Source: Micromonospora matsumotoense (GTDB lineage Bacteria; Actinomycetota; Actinomycetes; Mycobacteriales; Micromonosporaceae). From it: a stretch of 64,000 nt of DNA. Location of the stretch: assembly GCF_900091525.1 (NCBI RefSeq), contig NZ_FMCU01000002.1, positions 1 to 64,000 of the forward strand, read 5' to 3'. Positions 8,997 to 17,416 of the stretch are shown here, in pieces (position 1 is the stretch's first letter; each line of letters starts with the position of its first letter). Made by a program: the position numbers and the translations under genes. Under the pieces are notes generated by a model. It was not told the origin of the DNA, did no database searches, and worked only from the letters and a program-made list of their open reading frames with translations.

Positions 8997-11900
8997 GTGA
9001 CGTACCGGGTTGAGACCTACGAGAAGACCTTCGCCGCACACGAGCCGTTCATCGCCCAGCACCGCTCCGGTGGTCTCGGCATCCTGCCCGCCGCCGTGCA
9101 ACTGGAGATGGCCCTGCTGGGGGTCGCGCAGCGCCGGGCGTTCCGCCCGCTCGAACTCGTCGACGTCGCCTTCGTCCGGCCGTTCACGGTCGCCGACGGC
9201 GAGCAGGTCACCGGCCGCCTGGACGTGACCCTGGGGGAGCGGACCCGGTTCGAGTTGGGTGCGGTGACCCCCGAGGGCCGCAGGACGGTATCCACCGGGT
9301 CGGGCGGCCCGATCCCGCCGGGCACCCACCCGCCGGCCGCCTGGGCGGTGAGCTGTCCGGTGCCGGTCCCGCCGGAGCGCGTCTATGACGGCTGGTCGGC
9401 CGCCGGCCTGGTCTACGGGCCGGACTTCCGGACCGTACGCCGGCTCGCCGTCGGCGCGGGCACCGCCGAGGCGACCCTGGAGACGGTGGTCCAGCCGCTG
9501 CCGTGGTACTCCCACCCGCTGCTGGTCGACGGCGTGTTCCAGGTGGTCAGCTGCGCCCTCCAGGACCTCGCCGGGGGTGACCCGCCGGGGCCGATGCTGC
9601 CGATCGGGGTGGCCCGTCTCGCCCTGCACGCCGAGTTGTCCCCGCTCAGCGCCGGGGTGACCGTCCGGGTACGCCGTACCGCCGTGCAGGACGCCTGGTC
9701 CGTCGCGGACGCCATCCTGGTGGACGACGCCGGCCGGGTCGTCGCCGAACTCACCGGGGTACGGATGCGCCGGCTGCCGGCCGCACGTCCCGCGCCGGCG
9801 ACCGGGCGGCTGCTCACCCGGATCGACTGGGCCCCCGCCGCCGCCCCCGCCCCCGGGGGGTCGGCGGCCGGCACCTGGGTGGTCCTGCACCACGGCGAGC
9901 GGGACGGCCCGGGAACGGCCACCGTGCGGGCACTGCGCGCCGACGGGGCCCGGGTCGTCGAGGTGCTGCCCGAGCCACCGGCGTCGGGCCTCGGGGCCGA
10001 CCAGCGGGTCATCCCGGAGCCCGACGAGTCGACGTTCCAGCAGCTCTGGGCGGATCTGGCGGAGCCGGTCGCCGGAGTGGTGCACCTGTGGAACACCGGC
10101 CCGGCCCGACCGGAACCCACCGAACTGCGCCTCGGCCTCTACTCCTGCCTCGCCGCCCTGAAGACCCTCGGCCAGCGGCAGCGCTCCGGGCACTTCCTGG
10201 TCGGCACGGAACTCGGCCAACCGGTGGCCGGCGGCGACACCCCGGAGCCGGCCCGGGCCGCGCTGTGGGGGCTCGTCCGCACCGCCGCCATCGAGTACCC
10301 GGGGCTGCGGCCCCGCCTCGTCGACCTCGACCCCGCCTCGGCCGCCGCCCTGCCGGCCGAGCTGGGCGACGGGGGACCGGTGGAGGTCGGCTACCGCGCC
10401 GGGGTACGGCATCTGCCGGTCCGGGTGCCCCTGGGCGCGGCCGACGGTGGTCGGCCGTCGGTCCGGCCGGCCGGCCGTTACCTGATCCTCGGCGGCCACG
10501 GTGGGCTGGGCCTGGCGGTGGCGCGCCGCTTCGCCGCCGACGGCGCCGGCCTGGTCGCGCTGGTCAGCCGCTCCGGCGGCACCGGTATCGACCGGGCCGA
10601 CCTGGCCGGTATCGAGGCGTACGGCTGCCGGGTGGTCTCGTTCGCCGCGGACGTCGGCGCCCCCGGCGCGCTGGCCGAGGTGGTGCGGGAGATCCGCCGC
10701 CGCTTCGGCGACCTGCACGGCGTGGTGCACGCCGCTGGCACGCTGAAGGACGGCCTGCTGCGCGGCACCACCGCCGGGGACGTGGCCGAGGTGCTGCGCC
10801 CGAAGATCGACGGGGCGCACGAGCTGGCCGCCGCCGTCACCGGCACCACGCTGGACTTCGCCGTGCTGTTCGCCTCGGTCTCCGGCACCTTCGGCAACCT
10901 CGGCCAGGGCGGGTACGCCGCCGCCAATGCCTACCTCGACGCGTTCGCGCACGCCCAGGGCAACCCGTGGACCAGTGTGGACTGGGGGTTGTGGGGCGAG
11001 GTGGGCATGGGCACGGCGGTCGCTGCCCAGCTCCGGCGGCGCGGTGTCCGGCCGCTGGGCACGGTCGAGGCGCTCGACGCGCTGATGACCGTCCTGCGCG
11101 ACGACGTCCGGCAGGTCGTCATCGCCCACCCCGACGCCGCGTCGGGCGTCGGGCCCGTCGCCACGGGGGAGACACCCGGTGCTGCCCCCGCCCCTGCCTA
11201 CCCCGCCCCTGCCCACCCGGCACCCGGGCCGCCGGCCGCCGGCGGCCCGGCCCCGGGTGCCGCCGCCGGGCCCGGTGCGTCCCCGCGCGGGTCCGGCGAC
11301 ACCGACGCCGGACGCACCGAGGACGGGCTCGCCGACTTCCTCGCGGAGCGGCTGGGCCTCGGCGACCTCGACCGGACCGCCCCGCTGACCGACTACGGCA
11401 TCAACTCGATCCTGAGCGTCGAGCTGGCCGAGGAGTTGTCCCGGCGGTGGGCGGTCGCCCTCCCGGCCACCCTCTTCCTCGAGTACGGCGACTTCGCCGA
11501 GCTGGCCGGGGCGCTCGCCACCCGGTACGGGGCCCGGCCACCCGCCCCGCAGTCGGCACCGGCCGCCGCGACGTCCCCGCCGGCCGCCGCTGCACCCTCC
11601 CCGGCCGGTGTCGCCTCCCCGGTCGAACTGGTGTCGTCGCCGATGCCGCAACCGATGTCGACAACGGTGCCGGAGCCGGCATCGCTCCCCGAACCCGGCC
11701 CGGTGACCGGAACCGTGCCGGCCCCGGCTGCGGAATCGGCACCCGTCACCGGGCCGGCGACGCGGCGGGCCGGGGACATCGCCGTGGTGGCCGTCTCCGG
11801 CGACCTGCCCGGGGGCCGCGACCTGGCCGACCTGTGGCCGATGCTCCGCGCCGGCACGGACGCGTTCACCGAGATCCCGGCCGACCGTTGGCCCATCGAC

Positions 11901-14900
11901 GACCACTACCAGCAGCGCAGCCCCGACATGACGGGCACCTACTGCCGGACCGGCGCGTTCGTCGCCGGGATCGACCGCTTCGACCCGAAGTTCTTCGGCA
12001 TCGCCGTCCGGGAGGCCGAGGAGATGGACCCGCAGCAGAAGCTGCTGCTGGAGCACGCCTGGTCGGTGGTGGACGACAGCGGGCTCGCCGGCCGCCGGGA
12101 CGTCGGTGTGTTCGTCGGGGCCACCTACACCCACCACCGCGACGCGCACGGCCTGGCGGCCGTCGGCCCGCACACCGCCCTCGGCTCGATGAACGCCGTC
12201 CTGGCCAACCGCATCTCCTACGCGCTGGACCTGACCGGCCCCTCGCAGACCATCGACACGCTCTGCTCGTCGTCCCTGGTCGCGCTCCAGCAGGCGGTGG
12301 TCAGCCTGCGTACCGGGCAGTGCGGCGCGGCCATCGTCGCCGCCTGCCACGTCGGGCTGACGCCCTGGTACTACCGCAGCCTCAGCCAGCTCGGCGCGTT
12401 GTCACCGACCCGGCCCCGGCCGTTCGACGACCGCGCCGACGGGTTCGTGCCCGGCGAGGGCGCGGTGGCCGTCATGCTCAAGCGACTCGACGACGCCGAA
12501 CGCGACGGTGACCGCATCCATGCGGTGATCCGGGGCGCGGCGGTCAACCACGGCGGCCGGGGCAGCGCCCTGCCGGTGCCGCGCAGCGAGTCGCAGGTCG
12601 CGGTGATCCGGGCCGCGCTGGCCGACGCCGCGCTCACCCCGGCCGACATCTCCCTGGTCGAGACGCACGGCACGGCGACCCGGCTCGGCGACCCGATCGA
12701 GATCGCCGCCCTGGCCGAGGTCTTCGACGGCGACCGGCCCGAACCGTGCCAGCTCGGCTCGGTCAAGGCCAACATCGGCCACCTGGAACCGGCGAGCGGC
12801 CTGGCCGGCCTGGCCAAGGTGCTGCTCTGCCTGGAGCACGGTGAGATCCCACCGCTGGCCGGCTTCGCGACGCTCGGCGCGCACATCGCCCTGCCCCCGG
12901 GCCGGCTGGCCATCCCGACCGCGCCGCAGCCGTGGCGGGCCACCGGCCCACGCCGGGCCGGCATCAGCGCCTTCGGCATGGGCGGCACGAACGCCCACGT
13001 CGTCGTCGAGGAGTACCTGCCCGCCCCGGCCGCCCGGCCCGCCGACGGGTCGACGCGCGAGCACCTGCTGGTCCTCTCGGCGCACACCCCCGAGCTGCTG
13101 ACCCGGCGGGTCGCCGACGTGCGGCGGCTGATCGAGGCGGACGACGCGGTCGACGTCGGGGCGCTGTGCTTCTCCGCCTCGGTCGGGCGGGTCCACCTGC
13201 CGTACCGGGTCGCCGTGCTCGGGGCGACCGGGTCGGCCCTCGGCGCGGGCCTGCGCCAGGCGCTGCGCCTCGGGCCCGAGCTGCCGGGCACGGTGCTGCG
13301 CGGTGACACGGTGCTGCGCGGTGACACGGTGCTCGCCGGTGACCCGGTGCCGGTCGGGCCGGACCTCGCCGAGCGGCTCGCCCGCCACCTGCCGTGGCCC
13401 GCCGAGCGGATCGCCGCCGAGCTGCGTACCCCCGACGGCGGGCTGCTCACCGCGCTGGCCGGCTGGTACGTCGCCGGCCGCGACGTCGACTGGCGACCGC
13501 TGTACGACGGTGGTGGGCTCCGCCGGCTCGCCCTGCCGCCCTACCCGTTCCGGGACCGCGCCGACCGGGTGCCCGCCCGCCCGGCCGCCGATCCGTCCGT
13601 GCCGTCGATGCCGCTCCCGGCAGTCGCCCCCGACCCGGCGGACGGTCACCGGGAACCCGGGCTCGACCGGCTGCTGGACGCCCACCGGGTCTTCGGCCGG
13701 CAGACCGTGCCGGCGGCACTCCTCGTCACCCGGGGGTTCGCCACCGCCGCCGTCCTGGAGCGGCTCGCCTTCACCGCCCGGGGCACCGGGCACCACCGGC
13801 TCACCGAGGACCGGTCCGACGCGACCGCCGGCAGCACGGTGACGTTCCGCTATGGCGGCCAGGTCATCGGCCGTCTCACGGTGGGCGCGGTCCGGCCGGC
13901 GGGACCACCCCCCGCACCGCTGCCGGTGGACCGGGAGTACGCCGCGCACCCCCGCACGCTCGAGCCGGCCGGCCTGTACGCGTGGTTCGCCGCGAAGCGG
14001 GTCGACTTCGGTGCGGTACTGCGGGTCATCGGCCACATCGCGTACGGCACGACCGGGGTGCTCGTCCGGGTCGACCACGCCGACGCCGACCCGGCGACGC
14101 GCACGGTGGCCGCGCTCGACGCGGCGTTGCAGAGCATGGCGGTGCTGACCCTGGCCGATCCGGCCGCCTCCGCGCTGACCTACCTGCCGGTGTCGATCGG
14201 CCGGGCGGTGCGCTGGGCGGACCCGGCCGACACCCGGCACGTGCGGCTGCGCCTCACCGGTCAGGACGTCGACGGCAGCCGTCGGGCCGACGTCGCGCTG
14301 CTGGACACCGCCGGCCGGGTCCTGGTCTCCCTCACCGACGTGGTCTACCGGCCGGTCGCCGCACCGACCGACACCCCCGTCGCGGACCCGCCGGCGGCGG
14401 ACGCCTCCCCGACGGTGGGTCCGGCGTCCACGGCCGGGCGGCAGCCGGTTACCGCTTTCGCGGTCGAGGAGATCGTCGTCGAGGTGGTCCGCACGGTGCT
14501 GCGGGACCCGGACGTCACCGCGACCGGTGCGCTCGCCGCGACCGGCATCGACTCGATGCTCGCCACCATGGTCGCCGCCGAACTCCAGGAACGGCTCGGG
14601 GTGACGCTGAGCCCGGTGGAGGTGTTGCAGGCGCGGGACTGCCGCGCACTGGCCGCCGTGGTGGCGTCCGTCCTGCCCGAGCAGACGATGCCGGCGACCA
14701 ACCTCCCGGCCGAGATCGCCCCGGCGGCGGCCGGGGCCGACATCCCCGGACCCGCCGTCGACGACGCCCCCGTCAGCACCGACCAGCCGGTGCCAGCTCT
14801 CCTGGCCGTCCGGGAACAGCCTCCGGCCGGGCCGGACGGCGGGGACCGGGGCGACCTGGCCGTCATCGGGATCGCCTGTGCGCTGCCCGGTGCCACCGAC

Positions 14901-16298
14901 CCGGAGGGCTTCTGGTCCCTGCTGGCGCGCGGGGGCAGCGGCATCGGCCCCGCGCCCGCCTTCCGCTGGGCGGGCGGCGACGGTGCCGCGATCGGCGGCT
15001 TCCTGGGCCCGATCGACGAGTTCGATGCCCGGTTCTTCGACTTCTTCGCCAAGCAGGCCGAGGTGCTCGACCCGCAGGTCCGCTGGCTGCTGCGCACCGC
15101 CTGGGAGGCACTGGAGTCCGCCGGGATCGCCCCGCTGTCCACGCCCGCCGCGACCGGTGTCTTCGTCGGCGCGAGCTATCAGCACTACAAGGACTACAAC
15201 CTCGCCCCGGAGTTGGACGCGCCGAGCGGACTGGGTAACCACAACGCGTTCCTCGCGAACCGGGTGAGCTACTTCCTGGATCTGTCGGGGCCGAGCATGA
15301 CGATCGACACGTTGTGTTCGTCGTCGTTGGTGGCTCTGCACACCGCCGTGCGCAGCATCCGCAGCGGCGAGTGCGATCAGGCGATCGTCGCCGGGGTGCG
15401 GCTGGCGATGTCCCCCCTGCACTACACCGCGATGCGGAACCTGCGGGCCCTCTCCCGCATTCATGGGTTGGCGGTGGTGCGGGGTGGGTTGATGCAGGCG
15501 CAGCCGTCGGGTGGGGCGATGGCGGTGGTGTTCGCTGATGCGGGGTCGGTGAGTGAGTTGTTGCCGTTGTTTCCGGGGGTGGAGATCGCGGCGTGGAATG
15601 CGCCGCGGAGTGTGACGATTTCTGGTCCGGCCGAGGCGGTGGAGGCGTTCGGTGCCGGGTCGGGGTTGCGGGTGCAGCGGTTGACGGTGAGTCATGCGTT
15701 CCACTCGGCGGCGATGGCCGGGGCGGTGGACCCGTTCGCCCAGGCGTTCGGACAGGCGGTGGTGTCTCCGCCGCGGGTCGGGTTCGCCTCGACGGTGACG
15801 GGTGGTTGGCATGACGCCGGGTCGGTGGCCGACGGCCGGTTGTGGGGGTCGGGGATTCGCCGGCCGGTGCTTTTCGCTCAGGCGGTGGAAGCGGCCTATG
15901 CGGCGGGGGGAAGGGTGTTCTGGGATATCGGCGCGCATCCCGTGTTGACGGGGTTGGGTCGAGCGACGCTTACGGGCACTGATGTGACGTGGTTGTCGAC
16001 GTTGCGTCGGGAGCATGAGGATCAGGCGCAGTTGCATGCGGCGGTGGCGTCGTTCTACAGCCAGGGTCTGGGTGATATCGACTGGGCCGGGGTGCATCGC
16101 GGGAAGGGACACCGGACCACCACCATCCCTAGCTACCCATTCCAACGGCAGAGATTCTGGGTCCACGGTGGAGTGGACGAGGTGGCGAATGCCCCCTCCG
16201 CCCGGCCGCCTTCCCTGAGGCAGGAGCCGGGCAAACGTAAGATCCACCTCTATCCGCCCGACCGGGAGAACTACGTCGACAAGGACCGGATGTCATGA
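8997..16298 (+). CDS. Type I PKS: DH-KR-ACP-KS-DH-ACP-[KS/AT chimera]
   Basis: Residues are numbered from the GTG at 8997 (GAGGGA just upstream). The protein begins with a dehydratase (His22 in HRSGGLGILP, Asp178 in DGVFQ) that completes the module begun by the previous protein. The KR is at about 490-700 (GGHGGLG, Ser627, Tyr640) and ACP1 has Ser804. KS1 is at 927-1339 (Cys1090, His1224, His1262) and is followed by an AT-less linker. A second DH is at 1545-1785 (His1563 in HRVFGRQTVP, Asp1708 in DAALQ). ACP2 has Ser1853. The last KS starts near 1953, keeps Cys2107, but breaks off after LRALS at about 2153 and continues in frame inside an AT (from LAVVRGGLMQ). Both KS histidines and the AT GHSxGE serine are therefore absent. 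The end overlaps the next gene by 4 bp (ATGA). Confidence 0.92.
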   Translation: MTYRVETYEKTFAAHEPFIAQHRSGGLGILPAAVQLEMALLGVAQRRAFRPLELVDVAFVRPFTVADGEQVTGRLDVTLGERTRFELGAVTPEGRRTVSTGSGGPIPPGTHPPAAWAVSCPVPVPPERVYDGWSAAGLVYGPDFRTVRRLAVGAGTAEATLETVVQPLPWYSHPLLVDGVFQVVSCALQDLAGGDPPGPMLPIGVARLALHAELSPLSAGVTVRVRRTAVQDAWSVADAILVDDAGRVVAELTGVRMRRLPAARPAPATGRLLTRIDWAPAAAPAPGGSAAGTWVVLHHGERDGPGTATVRALRADGARVVEVLPEPPASGLGADQRVIPEPDESTFQQLWADLAEPVAGVVHLWNTGPARPEPTELRLGLYSCLAALKTLGQRQRSGHFLVGTELGQPVAGGDTPEPARAALWGLVRTAAIEYPGLRPRLVDLDPASAAALPAELGDGGPVEVGYRAGVRHLPVRVPLGAADGGRPSVRPAGRYLILGGHGGLGLAVARRFAADGAGLVALVSRSGGTGIDRADLAGIEAYGCRVVSFAADVGAPGALAEVVREIRRRFGDLHGVVHAAGTLKDGLLRGTTAGDVAEVLRPKIDGAHELAAAVTGTTLDFAVLFASVSGTFGNLGQGGYAAANAYLDAFAHAQGNPWTSVDWGLWGEVGMGTAVAAQLRRRGVRPLGTVEALDALMTVLRDDVRQVVIAHPDAASGVGPVATGETPGAAPAPAYPAPAHPAPGPPAAGGPAPGAAAGPGASPRGSGDTDAGRTEDGLADFLAERLGLGDLDRTAPLTDYGINSILSVELAEELSRRWAVALPATLFLEYGDFAELAGALATRYGARPPAPQSAPAAATSPPAAAAPSPAGVASPVELVSSPMPQPMSTTVPEPASLPEPGPVTGTVPAPAAESAPVTGPATRRAGDIAVVAVSGDLPGGRDLADLWPMLRAGTDAFTEIPADRWPIDDHYQQRSPDMTGTYCRTGAFVAGIDRFDPKFFGIAVREAEEMDPQQKLLLEHAWSVVDDSGLAGRRDVGVFVGATYTHHRDAHGLAAVGPHTALGSMNAVLANRISYALDLTGPSQTIDTLCSSSLVALQQAVVSLRTGQCGAAIVAACHVGLTPWYYRSLSQLGALSPTRPRPFDDRADGFVPGEGAVAVMLKRLDDAERDGDRIHAVIRGAAVNHGGRGSALPVPRSESQVAVIRAALADAALTPADISLVETHGTATRLGDPIEIAALAEVFDGDRPEPCQLGSVKANIGHLEPASGLAGLAKVLLCLEHGEIPPLAGFATLGAHIALPPGRLAIPTAPQPWRATGPRRAGISAFGMGGTNAHVVVEEYLPAPAARPADGSTREHLLVLSAHTPELLTRRVADVRRLIEADDAVDVGALCFSASVGRVHLPYRVAVLGATGSALGAGLRQALRLGPELPGTVLRGDTVLRGDTVLAGDPVPVGPDLAERLARHLPWPAERIAAELRTPDGGLLTALAGWYVAGRDVDWRPLYDGGGLRRLALPPYPFRDRADRVPARPAADPSVPSMPLPAVAPDPADGHREPGLDRLLDAHRVFGRQTVPAALLVTRGFATAAVLERLAFTARGTGHHRLTEDRSDATAGSTVTFRYGGQVIGRLTVGAVRPAGPPPAPLPVDREYAAHPRTLEPAGLYAWFAAKRVDFGAVLRVIGHIAYGTTGVLVRVDHADADPATRTVAALDAALQSMAVLTLADPAASALTYLPVSIGRAVRWADPADTRHVRLRLTGQDVDGSRRADVALLDTAGRVLVSLTDVVYRPVAAPTDTPVADPPAADASPTVGPASTAGRQPVTAFAVEEIVVEVVRTVLRDPDVTATGALAATGIDSMLATMVAAELQERLGVTLSPVEVLQARDCRALAAVVASVLPEQTMPATNLPAEIAPAAAGADIPGPAVDDAPVSTDQPVPALLAVREQPPAGPDGGDRGDLAVIGIACALPGATDPEGFWSLLARGGSGIGPAPAFRWAGGDGAAIGGFLGPIDEFDARFFDFFAKQAEVLDPQVRWLLRTAWEALESAGIAPLSTPAATGVFVGASYQHYKDYNLAPELDAPSGLGNHNAFLANRVSYFLDLSGPSMTIDTLCSSSLVALHTAVRSIRSGECDQAIVAGVRLAMSPLHYTAMRNLRALSRIHGLAVVRGGLMQAQPSGGAMAVVFADAGSVSELLPLFPGVEIAAWNAPRSVTISGPAEAVEAFGAGSGLRVQRLTVSHAFHSAAMAGAVDPFAQAFGQAVVSPPRVGFASTVTGGWHDAGSVADGRLWGSGIRRPVLFAQAVEAAYAAGGRVFWDIGAHPVLTGLGRATLTGTDVTWLSTLRREHEDQAQLHAAVASFYSQGLGDIDWAGVHRGKGHRTTTIPSYPFQRQRFWVHGGVDEVANAPSARPPSLRQEPGKRKIHLYPPDRENYVDKDRMS
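15466..15868 (+). repeat. AT repeat, copy B, starts at the KS/AT junction
   Basis: This is the partner of 8172-8574. Its left edge coincides with the point where the truncated KS of the PKS at 8997-16298 passes into AT sequence (about 15456-15466). Recombination, or assembly collapse, at this repeat is therefore a natural cause of the chimera. Confidence 0.9.
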
Positions 16299-17416
16299 CT
16301 ACGGAATATGGACTCAAGCGTCACTTCAATGGTGACGCCGCCCGCCTCATCGGTGGGAAGATCCGCGAGGTCCACCCGGACTTCGACGTCGAGGAGTACG
16401 CCGCCGAGGTGGAGCGACGTATTCCCGGAAAGGAGTTGAAGGACCGCGTCCTCGTCCTGGCGGAGGGGCTGCGCAGCCGGCTCCCCGAGGACTACCCCGA
16501 GAGCGTGAAGATCCTCCTGGCCATTCTCGGCGACGAACTCGCCGAGGGTGAGGGGATGTTCAACGTGAGCTGGTACCTCATGCCGGTGGCCCGGTTCGTC
16601 GAGGAGTACGGCCTGGACCACCCGGAGGTGTCCCTCGACGCGCTGGTCGAGATCACCAAGCGGCACACCGCCGAGTACGCCATCCGCCCCTTCATCGAGC
16701 AGCACCACGAGTTGACGATGACCCGGATGGTCGACTGGGCCCGCGACCCCAGCCACAACGTCCGGAGAATGGCGAGCGAGGGGGTGCGTCCCCGGCTTCC
16801 CTGGGCGCGTACGCTCACCGTCTTCGTGCGGGACCCGCAGCCCGTCTTGGACATCCTCGAACCGCTGCGCAGCGACCCCTCCGAGTACGTGCGCAAGTCG
16901 GTGGCGAACAACCTCAACGACATCTCCAAGGACTCACCCGACCTCGCGTTGGCCACCGCGTTGCGCTGGTCGCAGGAGAGCCCGACCCCGGAGACCACCT
17001 GGATCGTCCGGCACGCGTTGCGCACGCTGGTCAAGAAGGGCAACCAGGAGGCGCTGGCGATCGTGGGCGTCACCGGCGGCGAGCACCTCCGGGTGCCCTC
17101 GATGGGGCTCCACCCGCGCACCCTGGCGCTCGGTGAGTCGACCATGATCCGCCTCGACGTCGAGAACACCGACAGCCGCCGGCACACCGTCACCGTGGAC
17201 TACGTCGTGCACCACGTCCGCAAGAACGGCCAGCGCATCCCCAAGGTCTTCAAGCTGACCACGCTGGACCTCGCCCCCGGCGAACGCCGGACGGTGGAGA
17301 AGTCGCACCCGGTCCGGGAGGTCTCCACCCGGCGCTACTACGCCGGGGAGCACCTCGTCGACATCCAGGTCAACGGCCAGGTGCTGGCCACTGACAGATT
17401 CGACCTCCGGCTGTGA
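16295..17416 (+). CDS. AlkC-type DNA glycosylase with C-terminal Ig-like domain; likely self-resistance
   Basis: This 373-residue protein belongs to the AlkC/AlkD HEAT-repeat DNA glycosylase superfamily. Residues 1-258 are helical repeats containing the family stretch VRRMASEGVRPRLPWA (157-172 region). Residues from about 265 to 373 are beta-rich and look like the Ig-like domain found in one AlkC subgroup. Such enzymes excise positively charged N-alkylated bases such as 3-methyladenine without flipping the base. It overlaps both neighbours by 4 bp (ATGA at 16295, GTGA at 17413), so it is translated with the PKS. AlkD-type glycosylases are known self-resistance proteins in the yatakemycin and CC-1065 clusters. 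By analogy the PKS product may alkylate DNA. The family call is firm; the resistance role is inferred. Confidence 0.85.
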   Translation: MTTEYGLKRHFNGDAARLIGGKIREVHPDFDVEEYAAEVERRIPGKELKDRVLVLAEGLRSRLPEDYPESVKILLAILGDELAEGEGMFNVSWYLMPVARFVEEYGLDHPEVSLDALVEITKRHTAEYAIRPFIEQHHELTMTRMVDWARDPSHNVRRMASEGVRPRLPWARTLTVFVRDPQPVLDILEPLRSDPSEYVRKSVANNLNDISKDSPDLALATALRWSQESPTPETTWIVRHALRTLVKKGNQEALAIVGVTGGEHLRVPSMGLHPRTLALGESTMIRLDVENTDSRRHTVTVDYVVHHVRKNGQRIPKVFKLTTLDLAPGERRTVEKSHPVREVSTRRYYAGEHLVDIQVNGQVLATDRFDLRL

